From positions 1-39,184 of the forward strand of contig VXMN01000086.1 in assembly GCA_009841055.1 (NCBI GenBank): a DNA stretch of 39,184 bases, given 5' to 3'. Positions 1-9,488 of this stretch are shown here, piece by piece. The stretch comes from Acidobacteriota bacterium. GTDB taxonomy: Bacteria > Acidobacteriota > Terriglobia > Versatilivoradales > Versatilivoraceae. How positions within the stretch are numbered: position 1 is the stretch's first letter; every line of letters begins with the position of its first letter. A model generated the notes under the pieces. It worked only from the letters and a program-made list of their open reading frames with translations. It made no database searches and had not been told where the DNA came from. The translations under genes and the position numbers were made by a program.

Positions 1-802
1 TTTCAGGCTCGCGGCTCAAGTCGAAGGCCTGGCGGGTTTCAGGTGTCAAGATCATCTGCAGGGCCTGTTGGGTGAATCGATCCATGGCCTGGTGCTCGGC
101 CCTTTCGATCTTGCTGCGATACATTCTGTCGACCAGTTTCAACAGGGAACGCCGGTCCCGCAAGCGCTCAACCGTCAGCGATTTCGGAAGAGCCAGGTCC
201 GAGATCTGGAAGTCCTCCTTGCTGGGATCGGGAACCACCATCGGGTTGTAAGCCGGATCCAGGAAGGCGCCCTTGGTATATTCGCCATAGGAAGCCGTTT
301 TCCAGGTGTCGGGAACCAGCACGTTGGCGGGAACGTTGTTGCGGGCCCCCAGTTCCCTGGTAACAATGGTGCCCAGACTGGGAAACTGCATGGCGGCGGT
401 GGGACGGTGTCCGGTCAGCGCGTAATAGGTGCCCTGGCCGTGGTTGTTTTCTTCGGTGTGGACCGACCGGATCAGAGCCAGCTTGTCCATTTGCCTGGAC
501 AACCGTGGAAGCAGTTCGGAAACCTGAATTCCCGCCACGTTGGTCGAGATGGGCTTGAAGCTGCTGTTGGGTTTCGGGTCCCAGGTATCCACGTGGCTGG
601 GACCTCCTTCCAGCCAGACCAGGATGCAGGCCTGGGCCTTCCCGTTCTTGCGGGTGTCCTTGGCGCCGGCAGCCTGCAGGCTCCGGAAATTCAGATATTG
701 GGGCAGGCTGATTCCGAGAAGGCTGAGAGAGCCGACTCGAAGGAAGTGGCGTCGCTTCAGAAGCTCCGGGGTAACGGTCAAACACCCTGCTTTTGGCATC
801 AT
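1..802 (-). CDS. DUF1501 family protein, Tat-exported (3' end off window)
   Basis: This frame is open from an ATG at 802 to the left edge of the window, so the C-terminus is missing and about 267 residues are visible. It starts MMPKAGCLTV, preceded by AGGAG seven bases upstream. Residues 16-35 carry a twin-arginine export signal (KRRHFLRVGSLSLLGIS). The body has the hallmarks of DUF1501: LVWLEGGPSHVDTWDPKP, then IRSVHTEENNHGQGTYYALTGHRP, then a substrate-loop region around FLDPAYNPMVVPDPSK. DUF1501 proteins are sulfatase/alkaline-phosphatase-like and usually sit beside DUF1549/DUF1553 genes, exactly as here. It is the last gene of the leftward set and lies 43 bp after the DUF1549/DUF1553 gene. 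The substrate is unknown. The family call is firm. Confidence 0.9.
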   Translation of the reverse strand, partial: MMPKAGCLTVTPELLKRRHFLRVGSLSLLGISLPQYLNFRSLQAAGAKDTRKNGKAQACILVWLEGGPSHVDTWDPKPNSSFKPISTNVAGIQVSELLPRLSRQMDKLALIRSVHTEENNHGQGTYYALTGHRPTAAMQFPSLGTIVTRELGARNNVPANVLVPDTWKTASYGEYTKGAFLDPAYNPMVVPDPSKEDFQISDLALPKSLTVERLRDRRSLLKLVDRMYRSKIERAEHQAMDRFTQQALQMILTPETRQAFDLSREPE

Positions 803-845
803 TGTCGATCTCCTGGCGCCCGCATTCGGTATCACCAAGGCGGCG

Positions 846-3395
846 TCAGTGGTTGAAGGCAAACTCTCGGGAGGTGATCAGGCTCCACATCAGGTCCTCC
901 CAGGCCCGCCTCTTGTCGGAACTGTTTCGCAAGGTCGATTCCAGCTCGGCCAGTTCCAGCGATGACGGAAAGCGGGACAAGGCGGCCAGGTAGAGCTCCT
1001 GAATCACCTCGCCGTGGGATGCGTCTTCTTGGATCAACCGGTCGAGGCGTCCGCCCTTCCTGGAAATCTTCTCCGTGTAGGTCTTTCCCACCAGCATGTG
1101 GAGCGCCTGGTTGAGGCTGGGCGAGGCCTTGATATCCGGGATCTGCAGAAGATTGGGCCGCCCGTACATCTGCAGAAAATCGGAGGGATAGATGTCGGGC
1201 ACCTCCAGTTGAATGGCCCGGGTTCCCGGGGGAGCCTGGCCCCCCTGGCCGTTTTCGAAGATTTCCGGGACGCCGGTCACCTGGCTGATGGCATCCAGAA
1301 GCACCTCGGCTTCCAGCGGCTTCGGGATGAAGTGCGAGTAGTTCAAGGTATCCTGGCGGTTCGACTCGCTGGGAGTGGAGGCAAGCTGGTAGGTTCGGGA
1401 ACGGGTGATCCGGCGCAGGACCTGCTTCAGGTCGTATCCGTTGCGCCGGCAGTCCTCGGCCAGGGCTTTCAGTAGATCGGGATGGGTCGGCGGATTGGTC
1501 GAGCGGAAATCATCCACCGGATCCACCAGGCCGCGTCCAAAGAGGTAGCCCCACATGCGGTTGACCAGGGTTTCGGCAAAGTAGGGGTGCTCTGTGACCC
1601 AGCGGGCAAACTCCCGTCGGGGATGTCCGATGCCTTCGGAGGCGATGGCCTGACCATTCAGGAATGCGGGTTTGACGAGGTGCTTGCGACGGGGATGAAT
1701 CACCTTCACCGTTTCGGCCGACTCTCCGAAATCCGGTTGGCGGCCGGCGGGATCGTCAAAGAGTACCGACGCCCCGAACCCGGTCCATTCGGTTCGGCTG
1801 ATCTGCCCGAAGAAGGACGCCAGCCCCCAGAACTGATCCTGGCTCCACTGCTCATAGGGGTGGTCGTGACACTGGGCGCAATCCAGCCGCCTTCCCAGGA
1901 AGACCCGCACCTCTTCCGGCATTATGTCGGCGGCCTTGGCTTCTTCCCCGTAGGAAAGGAAGTGTCTCGAGGGGCCGCCGTAGCCCTGTGCCGCCAGCCG
2001 CTCCAGGGCAATTTCCCGATAGGAGTTGTTTTGGGCGATGTTTTCCCACACCCAGCGCCAATAGGTGTAGGCGTGCTCAGCCCCACCGACGGCGCCTGCC
2101 GCCACCCGGAAGAGCCGGCCGAAGCGAAAGGTCCAGTAGTCCACGTATTCGGGAGAATCCAGCAGGGCGTCGATCAGTTTCGTTCGTTTTCGAGGGTCCC
2201 GGCTGGCGATGAACTCCCGCACCCGACCGGGCGGCGGCAGCGTTCCCGTCAAGTCGAGGCAGACCCGCCGCAGGAACTCGGCGTCGCTGGAGAGCGGTGA
2301 TGCGGGAATCTGAAAGCGGCTCAACTTGCCGAAGACGAAGTCGTCGATAAAGTTGTGCGGGGGAGGCGAAGGGTCGGCATGGAACGGTTCGGAGACGACT
2401 CCGAACCGTGCGCTGACGGTATGACCGGCCGTGCGTACGATAAGGGTCGTCTCTCCCGTGGTCCGGGCCCGGACTCGACCGGAGTCGGTCACCGTTACCA
2501 CCTCTTCATTGCTGGACTGGTAGGAGGCCTGGTGGGTCAGGTCCCGGGTGCGACCGTCGGCAAGATGGGCGGTGACCAACACCTGCTGGGTTCCCTCGGC
2601 ATCGAGCACTCTTTCCTCCGGAAACAGGGTCACCCGTTCGACTTCAGCCTCTGAATCCCTGCGCTCGTAAGGAGCGCCGGACTGAATCCAGTCCAACAGT
2701 GTGCGGTAGTCGGAAGACCCGGCGGTCAGGCGTTCTCCACCTCCATGAGGCAAGAGGAGGGTGGGTTTACGCAGCAACAGGCTGTTTTCGGGTTGGCTCA
2801 GGTCGATGCGGGGGGACTCCGGACCTGCGGATTCCAGGCTCATCACCTGGTAGATGCCGCCCTTGACGATCCATCGATAGTCTTCCTTCGGATCCAGGGC
2901 GTTGAGAGAGAGTTTGAATCCCCCTCGTCCCTTGACACCCGCATGGCAACTACTGTCGTTGCATCCCCGCTTGGTCAGGATTCCGCCGATATCGTGCTGA
3001 AAACTGAAGGGTGGCGGCGTCTTCAGAGACTGCACCGTCAGTCCTGCCGTGGCTGATCGGTTGGCCACCAGGGCTTGCACGGTTGTGTTTCCCTCAGCAA
3101 GGGCCGTCAATTGACCTTGTTTCCCGACGGCCGCCATCTCGGCGGAGCCCAATAGAAGGGGAGAAGCACCCGTCAGGTCACGTTCCAGGCCGTCGGAATA
3201 CCTGCCCAGCACCAACACCTGCTGGGACGGGTTGAGACCGGAAAGATGAATGTCCTCCGGCACGATCCTCAGCGAAAGCAGGGTCGGGGGAGCTGCGGTG
3301 TCCTGGCCGCGGACCCAACCGGAATTCCACACCAGGCAAATCAGCAGAATCGCCAGGAATTTCGCAATTGAATGACCAGGCTGTCGAAGGACCAA
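846..3395 (-). CDS. Secreted BIG2/DUF1549/DUF1553 (PSCyt2-PSD1) protein
   Basis: The 849-residue protein starts at a TTG with AGGAG five bases upstream; no ATG lies near the signal peptide (residues 10-30, KFLAILLICLVWNSGWVRG). The order is an Ig-like BIG2 domain (about 38-120), a cytochrome-like segment with a CNDSSCH motif near 145-151, a second BIG2 domain (about 255-335), DUF1549 (about 346-555) with a c-type heme motif CAQCH near 506-510, and DUF1553 (about 590-840, with FARWVTEHPYFAETLVNRMW). This architecture is common in Planctomycetes, Verrucomicrobia and Solibacter-type Acidobacteriota and is nearly always paired with DUF1501. A role in periplasmic or envelope breakdown of complex substrates is suspected for the family but unproven. 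The CX4CH spacing is usual for this subfamily, not damage. Confidence 0.92.
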   Translation of the reverse strand: MVLRQPGHSIAKFLAILLICLVWNSGWVRGQDTAAPPTLLSLRIVPEDIHLSGLNPSQQVLVLGRYSDGLERDLTGASPLLLGSAEMAAVGKQGQLTALAEGNTTVQALVANRSATAGLTVQSLKTPPPFSFQHDIGGILTKRGCNDSSCHAGVKGRGGFKLSLNALDPKEDYRWIVKGGIYQVMSLESAGPESPRIDLSQPENSLLLRKPTLLLPHGGGERLTAGSSDYRTLLDWIQSGAPYERRDSEAEVERVTLFPEERVLDAEGTQQVLVTAHLADGRTRDLTHQASYQSSNEEVVTVTDSGRVRARTTGETTLIVRTAGHTVSARFGVVSEPFHADPSPPPHNFIDDFVFGKLSRFQIPASPLSSDAEFLRRVCLDLTGTLPPPGRVREFIASRDPRKRTKLIDALLDSPEYVDYWTFRFGRLFRVAAGAVGGAEHAYTYWRWVWENIAQNNSYREIALERLAAQGYGGPSRHFLSYGEEAKAADIMPEEVRVFLGRRLDCAQCHDHPYEQWSQDQFWGLASFFGQISRTEWTGFGASVLFDDPAGRQPDFGESAETVKVIHPRRKHLVKPAFLNGQAIASEGIGHPRREFARWVTEHPYFAETLVNRMWGYLFGRGLVDPVDDFRSTNPPTHPDLLKALAEDCRRNGYDLKQVLRRITRSRTYQLASTPSESNRQDTLNYSHFIPKPLEAEVLLDAISQVTGVPEIFENGQGGQAPPGTRAIQLEVPDIYPSDFLQMYGRPNLLQIPDIKASPSLNQALHMLVGKTYTEKISRKGGRLDRLIQEDASHGEVIQELYLAALSRFPSSLELAELESTLRNSSDKRRAWEDLMWSLITSREFAFNH

Positions 3396-3426
3396 CGTTT
3401 CTCCTGACTGTCAACACCTACCGAAA

Positions 3427-5415
3427 TCAGCGTCGGGAAGTCATCACCTGAGTCTCTTCGGCCGGCCGGACAGCCAGGAAGGGAATCCTTCCTGCCGGCA
3501 ACGCCGGTCCCACCCATCCATCCACGACCGGCCGGGCCTTGAGTTCAAGAAATCGCGGGGCACCGGTGATGGGTGCATCGGGACTCGCCCAGAACACGAG
3601 CGTGGTTGCGCTTCGTTGCGGGCGATGGTGGCGTGGGGATACTACCTCGACACCCAGCGGTCGATACTGGATGCCCCGCATCAACGTTTCCGTCCAGCCG
3701 GCCGCGGTGCTGACCCAGGCTTGCACGCCGGGGGGAAGGTTGTCGACCGTGAGGAGGACGTTTCCCTGGAACCCTTCCTCCTTTTCGCACACTACCACCA
3801 TTTCCCTGGCCTGGCCCGCCTCCAGGTTGATTCGGTCGGTCTTGTCGATGAGTGTGGACAGGGAGGGCGTGACTCCCAGGCTGATTTCAACACGGCCCAG
3901 ATGAGGAACCTGCGGGCGCACCAGCAGTCGATACCTGAACCGAGGTCCCCCTTGCACCGAGGTCAACTCCCGGATCTGCAGGAAGTAGCTGCCCGTTTGC
4001 TCGATGGTGAAGACCGTTTTCCGTTCAACCGTCTTGTTGACGTCATCTCCGTCGCCGCCGTATTCCATGTAAATATTGGACACCAGCTCGTTGCCGCTCC
4101 CGTCCAGGAGCTTGAGCCAGGGGTTGAAATGTGGCAGAGAGTCCTCGGGAGTTTCAATCTCGAATGCCAGTTTCTGTCCCGCTTCTGCTCGAAAGCGGAA
4201 GAGGTCGATATCGCCGGGAGTCTGGATTCGGCCCTCGATCAGGCCGGGAATCTTCACCGTGCCCGGTCGGTCGAAGGAGTTGTTGGGCTCCACTTCGGGA
4301 GCCGTTTCGATCCGGGAAGCGTGGTCGGAAGAAGGACCGGAAGAATTGCCTTGGCTGGATACGGATTCGGCTGGTGCAGAGGGCTTCCCGTTGAAGGGCG
4401 CCCTGCCGGAACGGTAATGCAACAGGGCCAAACGGTCGGCCTCCAGCGGCCGCTGGAAACTTCCCAGTTGTCTCAGAGTGGCCGAGTCCCTTTCCAACCA
4501 GTCGCCCGGATCGGGGTGGGCCAGCTTGCCCAGGACCTGGCGGGGTGCAGAGGACCGGCCTCGGACAATTCGAATCTGGTAGCCATGATTGGGGTCGCCG
4601 GTTCCGGTGAAGGTGCCGACCGAAAGGAAATAGCGGCCCGGGGCCTCAAATCGGTGAGAAATACGCTGGAAGAGGGCGAATCTGCCGGTTGACCGGGTTC
4701 GCTCGTATCGCTGAAAGGGCTCCCAGGACAAGGCAGGGCCGCTAACGGCCAACCGGACCACGCGGCTGGGATCGAACCAACTGTCGGAGCGTTGATAGAG
4801 GGTGATTCCGGCCTGGGCCTGGTAGGTGCGGCTGGGACCCAGATCGGAACGGACGGCAAAGAGCAGTTCCTCCCCCCGGGAAACGCGGAATGCATAGAAG
4901 TCCCGCTGGCCCTTTTCCGAAAGCCTCCCGTTCACGACGGCGGGGACCGACAGGTATTGTGAATCTTCCGCGGTCTGGTGCGGGCGGGCGGTTTCCGAAA
5001 TGATCGGATCGGAGACTACCTGCAGGCCCAGGGCATTGGAGAGTCCCCGCGGAGTGACCATCCGGAACAGGTGCAACCCGAGGGAGGCCGTTTTCGGTAC
5101 CCGGACCCGCAGGACAGCCCGGTGATCGGCCTTCACCTCTTTTCCCAGGTAGTCTTCCGGCTCCTTGTCCTTTTCTTCCGAGGCGGCCTGGAGTTTTTCC
5201 AGCTTCAGTATGGAAGCGGAGAGTTCCCCACCCTCGAACCAGACGGCGTGTGTGCCTTGCAGGGCTGCGCCCGAGACCTTGAGGTCGAAAGTAGTCCCCT
5301 GTTGGCCGCCCAGCGGGAAATGGGAGAGCAGCTTGGGCTCAGTGACTGCTTCAGTGCTCTGGGCGCTCAGTGGAGCCGCCAGGCAGAGGGCAGCGGCAAT
5401 CAATCTCAAGTACAC
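3427..5415 (-). CDS. Secreted PPC-domain protein
   Basis: This 662-residue protein has a signal peptide (residues 1-19, ending LSAQS) and starts at GTG; no other start codon fits the signal. Residues about 27-135 form an IPT/TIG-like beta domain (LLSHFPLGGQQGTTFDLKVSG). Two bacterial pre-peptidase C-terminal (PPC) beta-sandwiches follow, at about 150-290 (NGRLSEKGQRDFYAFRVSRGEELLF) and about 375-500 (EVEPNNSFDRPG, then IQTPGDIDLFRFRAEAG). A beta-rich C-terminal domain ends the protein. No peptidase domain is attached. PPC proteins of this type are regularly encoded beside DUF1549/DUF1553 genes, and this one ends 31 bp before that gene, so the two are probably co-transcribed. It likely acts as an extracytoplasmic binding or scaffold partner; that role is inferred from context. 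Confidence 0.85.
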   Translation of the reverse strand: MYLRLIAAALCLAAPLSAQSTEAVTEPKLLSHFPLGGQQGTTFDLKVSGAALQGTHAVWFEGGELSASILKLEKLQAASEEKDKEPEDYLGKEVKADHRAVLRVRVPKTASLGLHLFRMVTPRGLSNALGLQVVSDPIISETARPHQTAEDSQYLSVPAVVNGRLSEKGQRDFYAFRVSRGEELLFAVRSDLGPSRTYQAQAGITLYQRSDSWFDPSRVVRLAVSGPALSWEPFQRYERTRSTGRFALFQRISHRFEAPGRYFLSVGTFTGTGDPNHGYQIRIVRGRSSAPRQVLGKLAHPDPGDWLERDSATLRQLGSFQRPLEADRLALLHYRSGRAPFNGKPSAPAESVSSQGNSSGPSSDHASRIETAPEVEPNNSFDRPGTVKIPGLIEGRIQTPGDIDLFRFRAEAGQKLAFEIETPEDSLPHFNPWLKLLDGSGNELVSNIYMEYGGDGDDVNKTVERKTVFTIEQTGSYFLQIRELTSVQGGPRFRYRLLVRPQVPHLGRVEISLGVTPSLSTLIDKTDRINLEAGQAREMVVVCEKEEGFQGNVLLTVDNLPPGVQAWVSTAAGWTETLMRGIQYRPLGVEVVSPRHHRPQRSATTLVFWASPDAPITGAPRFLELKARPVVDGWVGPALPAGRIPFLAVRPAEETQVMTSRR

Positions 5416-5583
5416 GGGAAGGCCGACCTCGATACCACGGAACTGACCGAATACACGCCCAAGGATACCATAGGAGTACAGGCTCAGGGACCGCTATCGC
5501 CCCGGAACCCGCCTGCACCCGGACACTTGGTCAAGAGCTTGAAGAGCAGGAGTTTTCCCCTCGGCATTGACCGAACCGGACGC

Positions 5584-7047
5584 TCAATCCACCGTCTCGC
5601 GGATTGGCCACTTTTCCCGGTCCGCTTTTCGGAAGGAGAGCTGAGTCACATCGCTGACCAGCGCTCCCGGTGAGTCCACATACAGAACTTGTCGGGCGAG
5701 GGGGGCGAAAGCCGCGTGGAAATGCTGCATCGATTTCACCACCAGGATCCGCCTGGTCCGAGGATCGATGCCCATATTGGTGAAGGCATCGGCGCCCAGG
5801 GTTTGAGTCCGAATGGAGTTGACCACGATGTCGATGCCGCCGGTGCGCAAAACGACAGCGTCCCCAAGGGGGGAGACCGAACGGCCGGCACCGCTGCCGA
5901 AGGTCTGACAGGCGTTGCGGACCACTTTGGCTACCGTCACCGAAAGATCCAGGGGGCGTCCCGAACTCGGCCCCATCTTGCCTCCCAGACGCACATCGAA
6001 TCGCGCCCCTTCTCCCGCTTCGGTAGCCACGGCTGCCACCGTCGGATCCCAGATACAGGCCACCGCGGCATCCTCGATCCGGTGATCGATAAGAGCCTCG
6101 AGGACGAAGGTGGAATCTCCGGAAGCTCCACCTCCCGGGTTGTCGGCCACGTCTGCCAATACCACCGGTCCCCGGTCCTGCCGCAGGGCTTCTCCCAGGG
6201 CATTGTCGATGGTCCTGTAGTCCGGCCGGAGCCGATGACGCAGTTGATAGAACCGGCGCCCCAGGGACTCTGCCAGGCGGTTTCCTTCCCGGGGTTCTCC
6301 ATCGCTGACGACCAGGATCCGGGTTCCCATGTCGGCAACGTCCCCCCAGAGGAACCCGTGGGCAACAGAGATCGAAAGAATCCCGTTCTGCCGCTCCAGG
6401 CGCTTGACCCCGTCCAGGTAGCTTTTCATGGGTTCCGAGGTGGTGTGGTAGATGCCCATCATGCCGCAATCGTAGAGAGCCATGTGGGGTTGGATGGCCC
6501 CTGAGGCAGTCGCGGACAGGATGTGAAAGAGTTCTTCGGCCCGGTCGGCAGCATCCGTATGGGGGTATTCCTTGAAGCTGACGATGGCGGTAGCCTCCTC
6601 GACCATCCGGCTGGTCAGGTGACAGTGGAGATCCAATTCGACCCCGACCGGCACCTTGGGACCGACCAGGGCGCGAATACGAGCCAGCAGATCCCCCTCG
6701 CAATCGTCATATCCTTCGGCGACCATGGCGCCATGCAGACTGAGTAGAACCATGTCCACCGGCATGGCCCGCCGGAGGTCCGCCAGGATTTCTTCCCTGA
6801 AGGTTTCGTAGACGGGGCGAAGCGTCACTCCGGACGGTTGGGCAAAGGCGCACAGGCTCTCCACCACCGACCAGCCGTTTCGCAAGGCCAATCGGCGCCA
6901 GAGGACCAAGGGCACCGCAAACAGAAACGGATCGGGACCATGGTTTCCCCCTCTGACCAGGCAGGTTTCCTCAAAGGTGCGGTAACCGGTGGGGAAGGGA
7001 GAGAAAGTGTTGGTTTCGGTGCCCAGGCAGGCGAGAAAGAGTTTCAT
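5584..7047 (-). CDS. M81 family metallopeptidase (MlrC-like), copy 1
   Basis: The 487-residue protein matches the M81/MlrC family along its whole length. N-terminal ETNTFSP (residues 11-17), LHGAMVAEGYDDCEGDL (104-120), ELDLHCH (137-143) and EYPHTD (160-165) are seen; Asp139, His141, His163 and Asp165 are the presumed zinc ligands. The MlrC_C half contains DVADNPGGGASGDSTF. No signal peptide is seen, so it is probably cytoplasmic. The family takes its name from the enzyme that degrades linearised microcystin, but most members have unknown substrates, and microcystin should not be assumed here. It lies 168 bp upstream of the PPC gene on the same strand and is divergent from the lipoprotein at 7310. 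A second, distant M81 paralog is at 23262. Confidence 0.92.
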   Translation of the reverse strand: MKLFLACLGTETNTFSPFPTGYRTFEETCLVRGGNHGPDPFLFAVPLVLWRRLALRNGWSVVESLCAFAQPSGVTLRPVYETFREEILADLRRAMPVDMVLLSLHGAMVAEGYDDCEGDLLARIRALVGPKVPVGVELDLHCHLTSRMVEEATAIVSFKEYPHTDAADRAEELFHILSATASGAIQPHMALYDCGMMGIYHTTSEPMKSYLDGVKRLERQNGILSISVAHGFLWGDVADMGTRILVVSDGEPREGNRLAESLGRRFYQLRHRLRPDYRTIDNALGEALRQDRGPVVLADVADNPGGGASGDSTFVLEALIDHRIEDAAVACIWDPTVAAVATEAGEGARFDVRLGGKMGPSSGRPLDLSVTVAKVVRNACQTFGSGAGRSVSPLGDAVVLRTGGIDIVVNSIRTQTLGADAFTNMGIDPRTRRILVVKSMQHFHAAFAPLARQVLYVDSPGALVSDVTQLSFRKADREKWPIRETVD

Positions 7048-7309
7048 GGGTGCGCTTCCGCCGGACTATTCCACCGGGATCGATGTCCTCCGGCAGGAAT
7101 TGCCGCTGTCGGGGATTATTCCGCAACCCGGTCGGGTACGGAAACGTTGTCGGTTGTGCCCGCCCGAATGCGTGGGGCCGGAGGAGGACGGACGCAAGTT
7201 CGCATGAGATGTTATGATTTTCCCGGTCTGCGCCATGAAGGTTCCGGTCATCCGATTGCTCCTCCCGAAGCAGTTTCGGGTGGCCGCCGCTTCACCGAAA
7301 GGAAGAATC
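7048..7309. other. Intergenic region between divergent genes
   Basis: This 262-bp stretch separates the minus-strand M81 gene from the plus-strand lipoprotein gene, so promoters for both are expected here. I could not identify convincing -35/-10 boxes or an operator. The open frame that continues upstream of 7310 has no signal or similarity I recognise and is treated as non-coding. Confidence 0.4.
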
Positions 7310-7768
7310 GTGAATCCCAAGACGCTTGCATTGTCCATTGCCCTCGTGATTGCAACTGCCGCGGGCTGCACCCGCAATGCCGGTCCCGATAATGCGGCTG
7401 CCTTGGAAGAGCACTTCCGGCAGTCACTTTCCGGAGCGACTCTTGCCGGCTACTTCACCGTGGGGGATAAGAAGGATCTGCGGGAGGAAAAATACACAAT
7501 CACCAAGGTTTCGAAGATTCCAGGCGGCCTCTGGCTCTTTCAGGTCCGAATTCAATACGGCCAACGTGACGTCACGCTGCCGCTGCCGCTGAATGTCCAG
7601 TGGGCGGGAGATACCCCCGTCATCACGCTGACCGACTTGAGCATCCCGAACCTTGGAACCTACACCGCCAGAGTGCTGATCTATCGAGACCAGTACGCCG
7701 GAACCTGGAGCGGAGGCGATGTGGGCGGGCAGATGTTCGGGCGAGTGGTTCGTGACGCGAACCATTGA
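7310..7768 (+). CDS. Small predicted lipoprotein of unknown function
   Basis: The chosen GTG start at 7310 follows an AAGGA sequence and places a lipoprotein signal at the N-terminus: NPKTLALSIALVIATAAGC with the lipobox AAGC around residues 18-21. The mature protein of about 130 residues is mostly beta-strand in character (GYFTVGDKKDLREEKYTITKVSKI, then DVTLPLPLNVQWAGDTPVITLTDL, then TYTARVLIYRDQYAGTWSGGDVGGQMFG). The frame stays open upstream to 7214, but that start would bury the signal. I do not recognise a named family. Its 3' end converges with the glycoside-hydrolase-like gene, 19 bp away. A coding gene is likely; the function is unknown. Confidence 0.75.
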   Translation: MNPKTLALSIALVIATAAGCTRNAGPDNAAALEEHFRQSLSGATLAGYFTVGDKKDLREEKYTITKVSKIPGGLWLFQVRIQYGQRDVTLPLPLNVQWAGDTPVITLTDLSIPNLGTYTARVLIYRDQYAGTWSGGDVGGQMFGRVVRDANH

Positions 7769-7787
7769 GCGTCCGACTGGCCGGCAG

Positions 7788-9488
7788 CTAGCGGTAGCGC
7801 ACCGTCAGTTCGACCTTTTCCACCTTCATCCGGGGCTGGGTATCGGCTACCGGGCGAGTCCGACGAATCCCCAGAAGATTGGTTCCGGCAACCAGCTGAG
7901 TCCCCCGAGGCCGGAACGTCAGCCAGCCCTCATCGATCACGGGCTGAGCCAGTAACGCCCCGTTAAGCCTCACCTCGATTTCCCGTTCGATCCCCTTTTG
8001 GGGAGGCAGGTTGTAATAGCTGTCGGGAGGCTGGGCCTTGCGCGCCCGGATCCTTGCCTGCATGAATCGCTTGACGAAGGTCCGCTCCAGTCTTTGCGTG
8101 TCCGGCAGGGACTGGGCGGCCGGGTCCGACAGCAAGATCCTCAGGCTGAGGTCTTTGATCCGGCCGGGCCTCCAACCCAGCTCGTCCGCCACCTCCAGTC
8201 GAAGCAGAGTGTCGGCCTTGCCGTCATTGGCCAGTCCGGCCGGGAGTTGAGCCAGCATATTGGAGTTGGCGTAAAAATATCGGGGAGTATGCCAACTTTC
8301 CGGCTCCAGCGAAGGGTGCCCGCCCCCGCCCCGACGTTGTATCACGAAGGTCTTGTCCCGGTCTTTCAGAGCTGCGGGCATGCCCATTTCCCGATAGGCC
8401 TGCAGGTGGGTTTCCCAGACCGGGGTACCGCTCCACTGGGCCGAACGCCAGACGTGGACCACGGGGTCGGGAAATGGAACTCCGATTCGAGCTGCCGGCT
8501 CGGGACGTCCGTAAGAGAAGTTGAAGGTGTGGATGCCGTCAGCTCCCTGCCTCCACCAGTTGGCGAAGATCCCGCGAAAGACTTCAATGGGCGGCCATTG
8601 GTAGCCGTCACTGCTGTGCCAGTCGTCCAGACTGGGGTAAAGCTTGATGTTGCGGTGCCGCGTGAAGGACCGGTAGCCCTGAATGTTGACCTCGAAGGAA
8701 CGCACCCCCAGGGCGAACAGGTCCACAATCTGCTCCCGGGCCCAGGTTTCCACGTCCAGGCCGTCGAAGTGGGCGCCCTCGACCGATTCGGGAACCCTGG
8801 CCGACAAAAGGAAGGGACGGTTCCGCTTGCGCTCGAACTCCAACAGCATGGAACGGAGCTCGCGCATGAACTCCGTGAGGTGGTGGCGCAGTTGCCACTG
8901 CCTGCCGGGGGGCAGCACCGGAGGGGCGCGGGCGAAGTCGATATCGATACCGTCGAAATCGTAGTTTTCGGCCACCTCTCTCAGGATGCTCAACTTGTAG
9001 TCCCTCACGCCCTGAACGGCAAAATTCCACATTCCCGAATCTCTCCAAGGCAAATGGATGAGCCAGTCCGGGTGGGATTCCTTCAGCGAGATCTGGCGGG
9101 TGGGCAGCAAATGAAGGTCGTTGTCGCCGCCGTTGATGCGATAGGCAAAAAAGGCTTCGAGCCTTCTCTTGCGCGTTTCTTCCAAAAAGATCCGGACGGG
9201 ATCTATACCCTCGTCCAGCCATCGTTGGTAGCCGGGGTGGTCATAGGTCTCGGCGTAGTGGGGCAGGATCTTGCTGGGATAGGGCGCCTGATGACCCTCC
9301 CCCCAGTTCCACCACAGGCTGTCGATATGAGTCGGGAAGTGGTCAATGAAGTCAAACTTGTAGTCGACCAGGTCCCGAATGTCCGGATCGGTAAAGGTGG
9401 GGTCTCCGTGTATGGCGTCCCGGTTGACCACCACCCTGCGACGACGGTTGACGGCCGCCAGATGTTGATCCGATAGCTTGAATGGCAC
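7788..9488 (-). CDS. Putative TIM-barrel glycoside hydrolase (GHL10/family-10-like)
   Basis: From the GTG at 9488 the protein is 566 residues. AAGGA lies seven bases upstream of it, while the TTG at 9494 would leave only a one-base spacer. The N-terminal two thirds look like a (beta/alpha)8 barrel: RVVVNRDA near residue 22, an arrangement of WWNWGEGH, then NYDFDGIDIDFARAPP at about 176-189. That DGIDIDF strand is typical of the hypothetical glycosyl hydrolase families that act on or bind polysaccharide, with the acidic residues presumed catalytic. Later come GADGIHTFNFSYG and a C-terminal beta-sandwich-like domain. No signal peptide is evident. The gene stands alone between convergent and co-directional neighbours. 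Fold confidence is good; substrate is unknown. Confidence 0.75.
   Translation of the reverse strand: MPFKLSDQHLAAVNRRRRVVVNRDAIHGDPTFTDPDIRDLVDYKFDFIDHFPTHIDSLWWNWGEGHQAPYPSKILPHYAETYDHPGYQRWLDEGIDPVRIFLEETRKRRLEAFFAYRINGGDNDLHLLPTRQISLKESHPDWLIHLPWRDSGMWNFAVQGVRDYKLSILREVAENYDFDGIDIDFARAPPVLPPGRQWQLRHHLTEFMRELRSMLLEFERKRNRPFLLSARVPESVEGAHFDGLDVETWAREQIVDLFALGVRSFEVNIQGYRSFTRHRNIKLYPSLDDWHSSDGYQWPPIEVFRGIFANWWRQGADGIHTFNFSYGRPEPAARIGVPFPDPVVHVWRSAQWSGTPVWETHLQAYREMGMPAALKDRDKTFVIQRRGGGGHPSLEPESWHTPRYFYANSNMLAQLPAGLANDGKADTLLRLEVADELGWRPGRIKDLSLRILLSDPAAQSLPDTQRLERTFVKRFMQARIRARKAQPPDSYYNLPPQKGIEREIEVRLNGALLAQPVIDEGWLTFRPRGTQLVAGTNLLGIRRTRPVADTQPRMKVEKVELTVRYR

Noticed and set aside
68-856. 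Long plus-strand open frame opposite the DUF1501 gene
   Set aside because: It is antisense to a gene with clear DUF1501 motifs, has no ribosome site and gives a low-complexity translation; a GC-driven shadow.
145-3100. CX4CH (CNDSSCH) as a damaged heme motif in the DUF1549 protein
   Set aside because: This spacing is usual in the BIG2-containing DUF1549 subfamily, so it is not evidence of decay; the later CAQCH is intact.
3616-4692. 358-codon plus-strand frame opposite the PPC gene
   Set aside because: Antisense to a gene with signal peptide and PPC motifs; the translation shows no domain, and the codon pattern follows the opposite strand.
5584-7047. Calling the M81 proteins microcystinases
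   Set aside because: M81 membership does not establish microcystin as substrate, and no mlrA, mlrB or mlrD gene is present.
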